Shown: positions 28,118-36,240, counted from the first letter of the stretch. The stretch: DNA of 64,000 nucleotides from Oscillatoriophycideae cyanobacterium NC_groundwater_1537_Pr4_S-0.65um_50_18 (GCA_016208305.1 JACQYI010000022.1:1-64000); one strand, 5' to 3'. Translations and numbers: made by a program. Notes: a model not told the origin generated them from the letters alone.

Positions 28118-29188
28118 TTAGAAGGTTTGCTCTTTCTGAAGCACCTCTCGAATCGTCAGATAGGGTTGAGGCTTGCCCTCATAGGCTGTCCCCACTTCGC
28201 CTTTATAGAGATGCACTTCGCCAATGTCGTAGGCTTCTTGAGGCAAAGGAACATAGCCCACCTCCGCTGCAATGCGCTTGGCGTTTTTCATGTAGAACTG
28301 CACAAAGTCTCTTAAGGCCGTTTTCTGCTGCGAAGCTTGCACATTGACATAGATAAACAGCGGACGAGACAACGGTTGATAAGTAGCACTCTCTACCGTT
28401 TGGGGTGAAGGTAATACGGCTCCCTTTCCCCTACCATCGTCGATAGGTACTGCTTTGAGTCGGTTTCGATTTTGCTCATAGTAGGCAAGACCAAAAAAGC
28501 CTAAAGCCGCAGGGTCGCTCTCAACGCCTTCTACCAAAACATTGTCATCTTCACTGCCTGTGTAGTCTGTCCGAGTTTCTGCGCCCTCTGTAATCACTTC
28601 AGCAAAGTAATCATAGGTGCCAGAGTCTGTCCCGGCTCCGTAGAGTGTGAGGGGACGATTGGGGAAGGAAGCACGCACCTGTTGCCAAGTTTTGACTTTG
28701 CCTTGGGCAGCCGGTTCCCAAATTTTCTTCAGCTCTTCGACCGTTAACTCCTTAACCCAGTCGTTTTGCGGATTGACAACGATCGTCAGCGCGTCAAAGG
28801 CGATCGGCAGTTCGAGATAGCGAACACCCGCTTGCCGACAGGCAGCAATTTCCTCAGTCGAAATTGGGCGAGAGGCGTTGCTAATATCGGTTTCACCCGC
28901 ACAGAATTTTCTAAATCCGCCTGTTGTCCCAGAAAACTCAACGGCGATCGCTGTGTTGGGGTTAGCCTGCTGAAATTCTGTGGCAACGGCAGTGCTAATC
29001 GGATAAACCGTACTTGAACCATCAACTTTAATCGTTGTGGCTGTGCCCGATGCTTCACTATCTGTAGCGGCTGTTGAAGCTAAAGGATTGAGCGTTGGAG
29101 CGGGGGTGCTGCAAGATGCTAAAACCACCAAAACAGTTGTCATCAGAGAGAAAGGTAGCCCTAACCTGACCTGCATTGAAACAGTCAT
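28118..29188 (-). CDS. PstS/SphX-type phosphate-binding lipoprotein at the head of the arsenic locus
   Basis: A 356-residue periplasmic binding protein. The signal ends in a lipobox, VVLASCSTP, so it should be a lipoprotein. The mature part has [47 protein letters not shown] and the phosphate-contacting [12 protein letters not shown], typical of PstS/SphX. No pstCAB genes follow. Instead the arsenic genes lie downstream on the same strand (207 bp to GAPDH). It may sequester phosphate or discriminate it from arsenate under arsenate stress. AAGGAG precedes the ATG. Confidence 0.9.
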   Translation of the reverse strand: MTVSMQVRLGLPFSLMTTVLVVLASCSTPAPTLNPLASTAATDSEASGTATTIKVDGSSTVYPISTAVATEFQQANPNTAIAVEFSGTTGGFRKFCAGETDISNASRPISTEEIAACRQAGVRYLELPIAFDALTIVVNPQNDWVKELTVEELKKIWEPAAQGKVKTWQQVRASFPNRPLTLYGAGTDSGTYDYFAEVITEGAETRTDYTGSEDDNVLVEGVESDPAALGFFGLAYYEQNRNRLKAVPIDDGRGKGAVLPSPQTVESATYQPLSRPLFIYVNVQASQQKTALRDFVQFYMKNAKRIAAEVGYVPLPQEAYDIGEVHLYKGEVGTAYEGKPQPYLTIREVLQKEQTF

Positions 29189-29244
29189 AAATCTCCTTAT
29201 AGATGAAGGTCTAACCTGTAAAGCTAGAGAAGAGAACCTTCACT

Positions 29245-29266
29245 TGTATCTAAAAATAGAGATACA
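29245..29266. promoter_or_regulatory. Candidate operator upstream of the pstS-like gene
   Basis: TGTATCT (29245-29251) is repeated inverted as AGATACA (29260-29266), 57 bp before the start codon. The position suits a repressor site for the arsenic locus, but no regulator gene is adjacent and I cannot match it to a known ArsR or Pho box. Confidence 0.3.
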
Positions 29267-29438
29267 TCAACTAAAGTTGATTGGTCAAGTCAAGAAGAAC
29301 ACAAGTCCAGAAAACTTTGACGATCGCTAGTAATGGCTATAGTTACAAGTATGAGGACAGGGATATCTTGTAGGCGCGGAGTGCGTCCACAAAATGTCCT
29401 AAGGGTAATGGCTACGGAGTGCTTAAAACAAGGGTTCT

Positions 29439-29479
29439 CAAAAACAAAACCCCGTAAGCGGTTTAATGCTTACAGGGTT
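29439..29479 (-). terminator. Terminator of the tRNA-Glu transcript
   Basis: On the minus strand AACCCTGTAAGC (29479-29468) pairs with GCTTACGGGGTT (29459-29448) with one wobble, then TTGTTTTTG follows. It starts 23 nt after the tRNA 3' end. Confidence 0.8.
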
Positions 29480-29502
29480 GATGTTTAACTATTAACTTTC
29501 TA

Positions 29503-29575
29503 TACCCCCAGGGGAATTCGAATCCCCGTCGCCTCCGTGAAAGGGAGGTGTCCTAGGCCTCTAGACGATGGGGGC
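29503..29575 (-). tRNA. trnE: tRNA-Glu (anticodon UUC)
   Basis: 73 nt on the minus strand. The acceptor is GCCCCCA with TGGGGGTA at the 3' end, where the last A is the discriminator. The anticodon arm is CCTCC-CTTTCAC-GGAGG with anticodon TTC, and the T arm GGGGATTCGAATTCCCC is intact. CCA is not encoded. In cyanobacteria this tRNA also supplies glutamate for 5-aminolevulinate and chlorophyll synthesis. It begins 19 nt after the stop of the PIN-domain gene on the same strand, so it may be cut from a longer transcript. Confidence 0.97.
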
Positions 29576-29594
29576 AGGTTCCTTTTCACTTTTA

Positions 29595-30386
29595 CTAGGT
29601 TAGCGAAAGAAAATGCTTCTTGTCAACTGCTGTCGAAAATTCTCTAGGAACCGAAGTTTGAGGCAGATACTTTTTCAGATCAGCGCTGTTGAAAAGGAAC
29701 CAGATCAAATAGGCTGCGATCGCCAGCCCCGCAGCTGCCAAAAGCAGCGACAGCGCATCAGGTAACCAGTCAGGGACTGAGACAGAATTGCGAGCGATCG
29801 TAGTCTTAGACTGAGGTGCAACCCGAGTTGGGGTAGTGCGTTGATAGGTGGTTGGGCCAGCAGGCGTAGGCGGCATGCCATAGGCTGTGCGAAACTGCTG
29901 AAACTTTTGGCTGACGGCAATAGGCCGCTGCCCCGTTCGGCTCCATTGCAGCAAAGATTCTCCTGTAATGCCGCATAGGTTAACTACCGGAATTTCGTAG
30001 AGCCGTTGCAGTAGCGCCCGATCTTTTGAAACCAGCACAACGAGGCTGTTGGGGAAATCTTGAGACAGGGCAAAGGCACAACGCCCAACCGCCAACGAAA
30101 CCCTAGAGCGGCGCGTCAACGCTTGCCCAGAGCCTACCTTTAGATTGGGATGATGGCCATTGGCATCTGTAATTTGCCAGCCGCTAGAAGCATAAAAACG
30201 GTTAAACGCTTTGGCGATTCGCTCCAAGTCTGGATCGGGCGATCGATCAAACATCAGCCGCATTTCTTCATAGACAACTTGAGGAATATAACAGCTTCCA
30301 ACCCGCGAAAACTCTCGCCATTCACTAGGAGAAGCCACCGATAGCGCACTAATATCAAACACTAAAATGACCGGGGGAACTGCCAT
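29595..30386 (-). CDS. PIN-domain protein with a C-terminal membrane anchor
   Basis: A 263-residue protein. Residues 5-140 look like a PIN nuclease-fold domain: ILVFDISALS supplies a first acidic residue, PQVVYEEMRLMF a glutamate, and VVLVSKDRALLQRLYEIPVVNL the later acidic position. A Thr/Pro-rich linker follows, then one strong helix near 212-232 (LPDALSLLLAAAGLAIAAYLIW). Membrane-anchored PIN proteins of this kind occur in cyanobacteria with unknown targets. It has no small antitoxin beside it. It ends just before tRNA-Glu. Confidence 0.75.
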   Translation of the reverse strand: MAVPPVILVFDISALSVASPSEWREFSRVGSCYIPQVVYEEMRLMFDRSPDPDLERIAKAFNRFYASSGWQITDANGHHPNLKVGSGQALTRRSRVSLAVGRCAFALSQDFPNSLVVLVSKDRALLQRLYEIPVVNLCGITGESLLQWSRTGQRPIAVSQKFQQFRTAYGMPPTPAGPTTYQRTTPTRVAPQSKTTIARNSVSVPDWLPDALSLLLAAAGLAIAAYLIWFLFNSADLKKYLPQTSVPREFSTAVDKKHFLSLT

Positions 30387-30420
30387 GGTAGATTTAACCT
30401 CCGAAATTGACCTCCAAAAT

Positions 30421-31917
30421 TTAGCCTCCGATGCCCAGACGACCCGCCAAACTAGGGGGCATGGGCAGTAGCGTCACCACCATAAATAACAAAATCAGCA
30501 AGCCCAGGATGGCGCGAATATCGCTTGGCTCAGTTAGTTCATTCAGGGCAGGCCGCTCTAAATCTCGCTGAAGAAACAGAATGGCGATCGCCCAATAGAG
30601 CGCTAGCGGATTCACCAAAGCCGCCAGACCCAGTAAAATCAGCGTGCCGACGGTTGTGCGAGCAGCCACCTTGCGGCCATAGATAGACTGCATGATGCGA
30701 CCACCATCTAGCTGTCCGGCAGGCAGCAAATTGATTGCCGTAATCACCAAGCCCAACCAGCCGATCACCACAAACGGATGCACATCTACAATAGGCTGCA
30801 AGAGAGCCTTGCCCAGGGCAATTTTGGCGATCGCTCCCACTAGAAGCGATCCCTGGAAAAACTCTGAAGGTAGCTGAAAATAGCTGCCCTGGTGAGACAA
30901 AAACAAACCCACAAACAGCATTCCCAGGGACGTTAAACCCCCCAGAGCCGGCCCAGCAAAAGCAATGTCAAACAGCGCAGTGCGGCTGGGTAGCAAAGAG
31001 GCGAAACGGGTGATCGCCCCAAAAGAGCCAATTTGCAACACGGGTAGGAAAAAGGGCGGACTGAGCCGAGCCTGATGGCGCTTTGCCAGCACCCAATGCC
31101 CAATCTCATGGGCGGCTAGGGTTAGCAAAATACCTATGCCGATGGGCAATACTTCCTGCAACCGGGCAGGAGCCGTAAACAGATCAAACCCCAGCATAAT
31201 GCCTGCGGTTTCTAAGCAGGTCGCGATCGTGGCTAACCCTAGCCCAACGGCCAACAAAATCTGTGTCAGAGTAGCGGGTTTGGGATCGCTGCTGCTGGGC
31301 AAAACAACCACTACAGGCTTATCTTCCATGCCCTCTACTAGAAATAGGCGATAGCGATCGTCCAAGTGCTGCTTAAGCTGGGCAGAGAGGCGATCGTATG
31401 TGAGCTGTGGGTCTCCCCGTAGATTGCCCTTAAAAATGGCTCCCTCATTGTAGGGAATCGCTTCAACAGCAAAAAAAGTGTCAATACCAAAAATGTTGCG
31501 GATGGCTTGAAGGTCAGCCGCCGGAATACTGGGAACCCCTTCTTTGGGTGGCTCTGACTGAGGCCCTTCGGTCGTGTGAGGTAATGTAGCTTGAGGTGAT
31601 GCAGACTCAGCCTCTGCTTTCGCCACCTCTGGTTTTGATAAATCTGATTTTGATAAGTCTGGCTTACTGCCTACTAGGTCACGCAGCCATCTGCCTAAGG
31701 CGATGTAGATCAGGGTAGACCCCACCAGCAAAGACAGTATGCCCGCCAAACTGATCGGGATGCCGATCGCTGATGAACCAAAAAATAACAGCCAGGGCAG
31801 CATCAGTGCTACCGATTGTAGCCAACCCAAAACTCCAGGCTTACCCAAGGGTATGGCGCGGTAGAGTCCCCATCCCAATATTGCCAATGCCACGAGCAAA
31901 ATCACAGCGGTAATCAT
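30421..31917 (-). CDS. Site-2 protease family metalloprotease, EGY-like
   Basis: A 498-residue M50 protease with about eight helices. The zinc motif HEIGH is in LAAHEIGHWVLAKRHQ (near residue 272), and the third ligand lies in NLLPAGQLDGGRIM (near 403). GAIFKGNLRGDPQLTYDRL carries the GNLR motif of the plant chloroplast EGY1/2 proteases and their cyanobacterial homologues, which lies before the catalytic core. The N terminus has two helices and a charged linker with Lys/Ser repeats (KPDLSKSDLSKPEV). Such enzymes cleave within the membrane and are linked in plants to thylakoid development. The ATG at 31917 (MITAVILLVALA) is preferred over 31950. Confidence 0.9.
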   Translation of the reverse strand: MITAVILLVALAILGWGLYRAIPLGKPGVLGWLQSVALMLPWLLFFGSSAIGIPISLAGILSLLVGSTLIYIALGRWLRDLVGSKPDLSKSDLSKPEVAKAEAESASPQATLPHTTEGPQSEPPKEGVPSIPAADLQAIRNIFGIDTFFAVEAIPYNEGAIFKGNLRGDPQLTYDRLSAQLKQHLDDRYRLFLVEGMEDKPVVVVLPSSSDPKPATLTQILLAVGLGLATIATCLETAGIMLGFDLFTAPARLQEVLPIGIGILLTLAAHEIGHWVLAKRHQARLSPPFFLPVLQIGSFGAITRFASLLPSRTALFDIAFAGPALGGLTSLGMLFVGLFLSHQGSYFQLPSEFFQGSLLVGAIAKIALGKALLQPIVDVHPFVVIGWLGLVITAINLLPAGQLDGGRIMQSIYGRKVAARTTVGTLILLGLAALVNPLALYWAIAILFLQRDLERPALNELTEPSDIRAILGLLILLFMVVTLLPMPPSLAGRLGIGG

Positions 31918-32222
31918 TGAATCAAGTCTCTGTATTGCTCCACAGAGCACGGATAGTCAGTATGGCTAAGTCTGAGGGTGATTTTTGAGAAAAGCCCGAT
32001 CCGCACCTGCTTCCTCGCGATCATCCTTGAGATTACCTATGCCAGATTACCTCTAAGCATACCAAGAGACTTCGGAAGCAGCGGTTTTGACCTCTAAATT
32101 GCAATTTAAATGGCGATCTGCTGCCTGTCGCGCAACCGTTGACCGCAAAGGAGCGGATTCTGAGCCAGATTCTGCTGGGGTGCCTAACTGAGGTATTTAG
32201 CTGAGGTCTCTAACTGTAGCGA
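31918..32222. other. 305-bp intergenic region upstream of the protease gene
   Basis: No gene is supported. CTAACTG and CTGAGGT each recur twice in 32189-32219, giving a short direct-repeat cluster just past the MFS gene stop. The rest should hold the protease promoter. Confidence 0.35.
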
Positions 32223-33428
32223 TCAAGATCCGCTCTCTGTTTGGGGCACATGCGGGGTTGAAACCCATACACAAAGCGCAGCCAACAGAAACGCGATCGC
32301 CCCTAGCAATCCATCCGTCGCGCCTGAGAGCCGCTCTGGTTGAGGTACAAACAGCCCAAACAAACCAGTTGCTGCTCCCATACCGCCAAAGTATAGACCT
32401 ACCCCCAAGCCAGCCCGTTCTGCCGGAACCAAAGACAGGGCAAACGGCACACCGCCAACAAAAACAAAATTGAGCGAGAGCAAAAGAATAATGGCTGCCC
32501 CGATCAAAATGCCGCGATCGGGAAAGGCTGCCAGCAGTCCGGCCAATGCGGCAGTGGTTAACAGCCCTGCCCCCAGCGTCCGCCGATTGCCCAGACGCGT
32601 CGCCAGCCAGCCAGCCGGAATAGCCACAACGACAAGCCCAATTGCGATCGCTCCCATACCCATGCCCCCATCGGCAAACAAAGTCTGAAATCCTTTACCA
32701 AAGCTGCTCATGACACAGCGGATGCCCCAGCCTGCACAAAGCCCCACCAGCGCGATCGCCCCCAAAGCCCGCAGCCTCATCACCGATGAATCTAACGGCT
32801 GTGCTGCTGGAGCTGTGGGCGGCGTGCTTATCCGTAGAGCCGCAGCGGCACCCAATAGCGCAATGGAGGCGATCGTGAAGGGAGCGATCGCGCCCCAACT
32901 CAAAATGGCCTGATTCACCCACGGTTTTGCAGTGCCCAGCAGTCCGGCGGCAAGGCTCAGCACGCTTGTGGCTAAAGGCATGTCTTGCAGCGCAGCATAT
33001 CGTCTTAAGAGCGACAACGCCGGACTGCGGAAAAGCGTCATGGCGATCGCCCAGGCAATGATGGCTGCGATGGCTACGCCCTGTATGCCTGTTTTGCCCA
33101 AAATTGCCGATATAGGAATGAGAATAAACAGCGCCGACGAAAGCACAACGCCGATGGAAATAAATGGAAAGCGGGTTCCCATCCAGGTTTGCGATCGATC
33201 CGATAATCCGCCCATGAGTGGTTCCATGATGACGGCGATCGCACTTTCTATGACCAGAAGGCTCAATCCCATCTGGGGCGGCAAGCCAAGCTGAGTCAAG
33301 AGCTGCGGCAGATATAGACTGTAGACCAACCACATCAGCGCGATCACACTCTGAAGTGCGGTGAGTCCCAAGACCTGTTTCCATAGGATATGGGGTGGGG
33401 CGATCGGCTGAGATAAAGCAGAACTCAT
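32223..33428 (-). CDS. Major facilitator superfamily transporter
   Basis: A 401-residue permease with 11-12 helices. LTALQSVIALMWLVYSLYLPQLLTQLG is the first segment, and GGLSDRSQTWMGTRFPFISIG is the conserved loop 2-3 motif (GxxxDR) of MFS and SLC45-like carriers. No substrate can be told from the sequence. It stands alone on the minus strand, followed by the toxin-antitoxin island upstream of it. Confidence 0.85.
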   Translation of the reverse strand: MSSALSQPIAPPHILWKQVLGLTALQSVIALMWLVYSLYLPQLLTQLGLPPQMGLSLLVIESAIAVIMEPLMGGLSDRSQTWMGTRFPFISIGVVLSSALFILIPISAILGKTGIQGVAIAAIIAWAIAMTLFRSPALSLLRRYAALQDMPLATSVLSLAAGLLGTAKPWVNQAILSWGAIAPFTIASIALLGAAAALRISTPPTAPAAQPLDSSVMRLRALGAIALVGLCAGWGIRCVMSSFGKGFQTLFADGGMGMGAIAIGLVVVAIPAGWLATRLGNRRTLGAGLLTTAALAGLLAAFPDRGILIGAAIILLLSLNFVFVGGVPFALSLVPAERAGLGVGLYFGGMGAATGLFGLFVPQPERLSGATDGLLGAIAFLLAALCVWVSTPHVPQTESGS

Positions 33429-33583
33429 GGCAGGCGAATATCTAATTCGGGGTCAGTTTAGCGTTCCCGACTGCCCCAGCAGTGTAGCAGGGTGATAGAG
33501 CCTGATTGAGAGAACTTTTCAAAACTTTTTTAGGTTGAACCAGGTGAAACTCTTCTGCCATGAATTCGGACTCTGGCAAAGGC

Positions 33584-33672
33584 GATCGCGCCTAGCCTGT
33601 CACGATCGCCTCAGTTGCTCTAGCATTCAAGTAGCTGTCATTGGAAAGGCGAATACCTCAACCTGAATCGAT
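33584..33672. repeat. Toxin-antitoxin island repeat, copy 1
   Basis: The core CGCCTAGCCTGTCACGATCG and its continuation to GCTCTAGCATTC are shared with copies at 34218 and 34802. Beyond the core, copies 1 and 3 stay alike for a further 45 bp. This copy includes the 3' end of the RelE-like gene at 33658. Confidence 0.88.
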
Positions 33673-33978
33673 GTCATTCTCCTTAGAGAAAAGCCTCAGA
33701 GATCTGTAGATGTTGCCTCTGAAATCGATATCATGCACTTGCAGCCGATCAGCTTCTGCGTCGATTCGGAAAACGATGCGGGCTTTACCGACGCGCATTC
33801 TAAGAAACCCTTTCCATTCTCCTTTCAGGCTCTTGATATCCAACTCATTGAAAGGAATTATCCCTTCTGTTTCGATCGCCTCTAGGAGAGCCGCTAATTT
33901 CTCACGGAGTTTTTCGGCTTCTTTGGCTGAAAGCTTCCCCAGAAATTTGACAGCTTCTTTACTGAGGAAGAGTTCCAT
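33658..33978 (-). CDS. RelE/ParE-type toxin
   Basis: A 106-residue protein. LFLSKEAVKFLGKLSAKEAEKL, LKGEWKGFLRMRVGKARIVFRID and VHDIDFRGNIYRSL follow the beta-alpha-alpha-beta pattern of RelE/ParE toxins, with the basic residues expected for ribosome-bound mRNA cleavage or gyrase binding. It overlaps its antitoxin gene by 20 bp. Its stop codon lies inside repeat copy 1, where the DNA also reads in another frame as the tail of the YgiT-like gene (see findings). Confidence 0.85.
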   Translation of the reverse strand: MELFLSKEAVKFLGKLSAKEAEKLREKLAALLEAIETEGIIPFNELDIKSLKGEWKGFLRMRVGKARIVFRIDAEADRLQVHDIDFRGNIYRSLRLFSKENDIDSG

Positions 33979-34171
33979 GTTTGACCCAATCAGTCAGGTT
34001 GACAAACTCAGCTTCGGCATGAGCGGTGGGCACACCGAGTTTTTCCTGAATCTCCTGCATTTCTTTGTCGCTAACGGCAGGAATTAAAACCTGACAAAGG
34101 TTCAAGCGTTCTTCTCGGAGAACTTCTCGGATACTTTCTTTGACGAGTTGCTTCAGTTCAAAGGCTTCCAT
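33959..34171 (-). CDS. Antitoxin of the RelE/ParE-type pair
   Basis: A 70-residue acidic protein, MEAFELKQLVKESIREVLREERL at the N terminus and AEAEFVNLTDWVKHGTLP at the end. It is the first gene of the pair. Its size, the predicted helices and the 20-bp overlap with the toxin fit a type II antitoxin. I recognise no named DNA-binding family. Confidence 0.75.
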   Translation of the reverse strand: MEAFELKQLVKESIREVLREERLNLCQVLIPAVSDKEMQEIQEKLGVPTAHAEAEFVNLTDWVKHGTLPQ

Positions 34172-34217
34172 AGTAGTTCCTTATCTATCTTCGAGGGCTT
34201 CTACTTATTCTCAGTCT

Positions 34218-34261
34218 ATCGCCCCTAGCCTGTCACGATCGCCTCAGTCGCTCTAGCATTC
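34218..34261. repeat. Toxin-antitoxin island repeat, copy 2
   Basis: This 44-bp copy of the core lies between the HicA stop and the first module. It differs from copy 1 at three or four positions and does not continue past GCATTC. Confidence 0.88.
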
Positions 34262-34285
34262 CCTATTGCAACTGACCAGCAGTTG

Positions 34286-34525
34286 CTAAAACAAGCGCTC
34301 GACTAATTGGTCACGAGTCAGGTTGAAATGCTGGGCAACGTCTTTTAAAATTGAATTGAGCGTACCCACTTTGATGGGGCTGTGATTTGGAATCGTAACG
34401 TGATGTTCGCCGTTCTGCTGTGTTGTCAGGCGAATGTGGCTTCCGGTTTGGCGATCGATCTGATATCCCAATGATTTGAACGCCTGTGCCAACAGTTCAC
34501 CCGACAAGTCTCGCGGCAGTTTCAT
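34286..34525 (-). CDS. hicA: HicA-type mRNA interferase toxin
   Basis: A 79-residue protein. LAQAFKSLGYQIDRQTGSHIRLT carries the GSH motif with the catalytic histidine of HicA, and HHVTIPNHSPIKVGTLNSILKDV the conserved second half. HicA has a dsRNA-binding fold and cleaves mRNA. Its ATG overlaps the stop of the HicB-like gene by four bases (ATGA), indicating coupling. Confidence 0.92.
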   Translation of the reverse strand: MKLPRDLSGELLAQAFKSLGYQIDRQTGSHIRLTTQQNGEHHVTIPNHSPIKVGTLNSILKDVAQHFNLTRDQLVERLF

Positions 34526-34731
34526 GAGGCAATCACTTCATCATGCACTACATGAAGGCGAATCAGCTTGGGGCGGGTTTCCTCATCAGAAAAGTGGCAG
34601 TGAACCGCGTCTCGGACGAATCCTTTGAGTTCTTCCAGGCTATCTGCTTGGGTAAAGATAGATTCTCCGATCGCCCTGGCGGTATAGCCACCGTCGGGAT
34701 CATCTTCAACTAAGAAAATAATTTCAGTCAT
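34522..34731 (-). CDS. HicB-like antitoxin (DUF1902 type)
   Basis: A 69-residue protein. IIFLVEDDPDGGYTARAIGESIFTQADSLEEL matches the partial RNase-H-like fold of short HicB antitoxins, without a C-terminal DNA-binding domain. It precedes hicA with a four-base overlap. The pair should be autoregulated, but no operator is evident in the 70 bp upstream. Confidence 0.85.
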   Translation of the reverse strand: MTEIIFLVEDDPDGGYTARAIGESIFTQADSLEELKGFVRDAVHCHFSDEETRPKLIRLHVVHDEVIAS

Positions 34732-34801
34732 CGGCTCATCCTGATCTTTGAGGGTTCATTTCAGTTATACCCGCGATCGCCCCTCAGCTTTGAGCCAAGA
34801 C

Positions 34802-34889
34802 GATCGCCCCTAGCCTGTCACGATTGCCTCAGCTGCTCTAGCATTCAAGTGGCTGTCATTGAAAGGCGAATACCTCGACCTGAATCGAT
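34802..34889. repeat. Toxin-antitoxin island repeat, copy 3
   Basis: This is the long form, collinear with copy 1 over about 88 bp and differing at about six positions. Its last part codes for the C terminus of the YgiT-like protein (34856-34889). Confidence 0.88.
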
Positions 34890-35119
34890 CGCATAGAGGA
34901 ATGTGGTTCATGGAGGAGCTGACGAATTTTCTCTGTGGTTTCTCGGCTGAAGGTTGGCTCACCACAGCGATCGCAGACTTTTGCGGGAATGTTTTCTACC
35001 AGGACGGGTTTACCGTTGATTTGAAACACTTCGTCTACTCGCTCTGGATGAGGCTGAGCCACAGACATGACATTGAAACATGGCGATCGGATGGGGTCGG
35101 AGTTTTTGAGCTGCATCAT
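34856..35119 (-). CDS. YgiT-type zinc-finger protein
   Basis: An 87-residue protein. VDEVFQINGKPVLVENIPAKVCDRCGEPTFSRETTEKI is the second half of the YgiT/MqsA zinc-finger domain, with the CxxC pair in CDRCGE. The first CxxC pair that normally starts the domain is missing; only one cysteine (SPCFN) precedes it. It starts nine bases after the DUF2442 stop, so the two are one unit. In other genomes YgiT proteins act as antitoxins or accompany small toxins. Confidence 0.8.
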   Translation of the reverse strand: MMQLKNSDPIRSPCFNVMSVAQPHPERVDEVFQINGKPVLVENIPAKVCDRCGEPTFSRETTEKIRQLLHEPHSSMRSIQVEVFAFQ

Positions 35120-35127
35120 GTCTACGG

Positions 35128-35394
35128 CTATCCAGCTTGTTGGGTGGCTTGCCAGTTTGTATCTGCTTGGCTCTCCAGGTATAGAGTATCGGCGCTGAAG
35201 TCTTGCTCGTGAAGCCATTGCACGCCGCCGAAGAAGGGCTTGACTCGATTGAAGTAGTGAATATCTTTGAGTTCTACAAATATGCCTCGCTCTAGATATG
35301 GCGCGACATCAAAGCGTTTAACTTCGCCGTTGCTGAAGAATAGCCGTAGGGTGAAGTTTACGAGTGGCTCAACTTTGGTGACTTTAGGTGACAT
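35128..35394 (-). CDS. DUF2442 protein
   Basis: An 88-residue protein. NFTLRLFFSNGEVKRFDVAPYLERGIFVELKD and FFGGVQWLHEQDFSADTLYLES match DUF2442, a family often found beside DUF4160 in toxin-antitoxin-like pairs. Here it pairs with a YgiT-like zinc finger. Which of the two is toxic cannot be told from sequence. Confidence 0.82.
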   Translation of the reverse strand: MSPKVTKVEPLVNFTLRLFFSNGEVKRFDVAPYLERGIFVELKDIHYFNRVKPFFGGVQWLHEQDFSADTLYLESQADTNWQATQQAG

Positions 35395-35421
35395 CTTTGT
35401 GATCCTCTCCAGCGTCAGGGG

Positions 35422-35763
35422 TCAATCTTGAAGAATCGCCGCTTTGATGTCTTCTGCAGTGACATCGGTTTGATCAAGCTTTGAGTAGATCAGCAGCAGC
35501 AAGACAGAGTTAGGCGATTCAACCTGGTAGATGAGTCGGTAGCCTGCACTTTTTCCTTTCTGAATAGCGCTATTTTTAACGCGAACTTTCAGAACTGTAA
35601 AACCTGTTCCGGGAATTTGGTCACCCACAAAGTTGCCGACTTGCAGTTGCTCAAATACAGGCTGAAGATCGGCTCGGATCTGGCGATATTTTTTTGCAAG
35701 ATTTCGCAAACGGCGTTGAAATTCGGGTGCGGCTCGTACCTGCACAGGCAGATCACTCGACAT
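35422..35763 (-). CDS. RelE-family toxin
   Basis: A 113-residue protein with the RelE fold: VRAAPEFQRRLRNLAKKYRQI, FTVLKVRVKNSAIQKGKSAGYRLIYQV and LLLLIYSKLDQTDVTAEDI. The Arg/Lys/Tyr residues of the third and fourth strands are the usual active region. Its start overlaps the antitoxin stop by 11 bp. Confidence 0.88.
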   Translation of the reverse strand: MSSDLPVQVRAAPEFQRRLRNLAKKYRQIRADLQPVFEQLQVGNFVGDQIPGTGFTVLKVRVKNSAIQKGKSAGYRLIYQVESPNSVLLLLIYSKLDQTDVTAEDIKAAILQD

Positions 35764-35989
35764 CGATGTCGTTCCAGAGTTCTGAGAGGGGAATGGTTTG
35801 TCCGGCTCGTGCCTCTTTCCAGGCTTGGCGCAAGCCGCTCAGGACGCTTTCTTGAGATTCATCGTCTTCATCCATGTCTGGAATCAGCACAATCACTTCG
35901 ACCCGACTGTCTTTAGCCAGAAGCAGGGGATCATCCAAGGAAAGTTGTCCTTGCGCATCAATGGTTGCCATTGCCTTGATTGCTTTCAT
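35753..35989 (-). CDS. Antitoxin of the RelE pair
   Basis: A 78-residue acidic protein. MATIDAQGQLSLDDPLLLAKDSRVEVIVLI looks like the swapped-hairpin start of an AbrB/MazE-like or Phd-like antitoxin. The acidic IPDMDEDDESQ linker and the SELWNDIDVE tail would bind the toxin. An internal ATG at residue 7 is another possible start. It follows the NB-ARC gene by 56 bp on the same strand. Confidence 0.78.
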   Translation of the reverse strand: MKAIKAMATIDAQGQLSLDDPLLLAKDSRVEVIVLIPDMDEDDESQESVLSGLRQAWKEARAGQTIPLSELWNDIDVE

Positions 35990-36240
35990 TATGCCTCAAC
36001 AGGGGTCTGCGAATGGTTTTCCACAGCGTTGGTTGTCACTTCAGTTTATCTTTCCTTTCCGGTTTCTTCTTGAAGTTGCTCTAGCACATCCTGTGTTGTT
36101 GGGTGAGCGGACAACTGCGCGGTTTGCCCTGCCTGAATCACCTGCCTCAGAAACTCAATGAAATTACTCCAAACGGTTTGGAAGCTGGGATGAGTGTCGC
36201 CCAGTCGATGATAAAAAATTACCACTGCCCGAAGATACAA

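Noticed and set aside
32695-33384. 229-residue minus-strand frame overlapping the MFS transporter
   Set aside because: It is rich in His, Arg, Ser and Cys, as expected of a shifted frame through the transporter. The other frame is a clear MFS protein.
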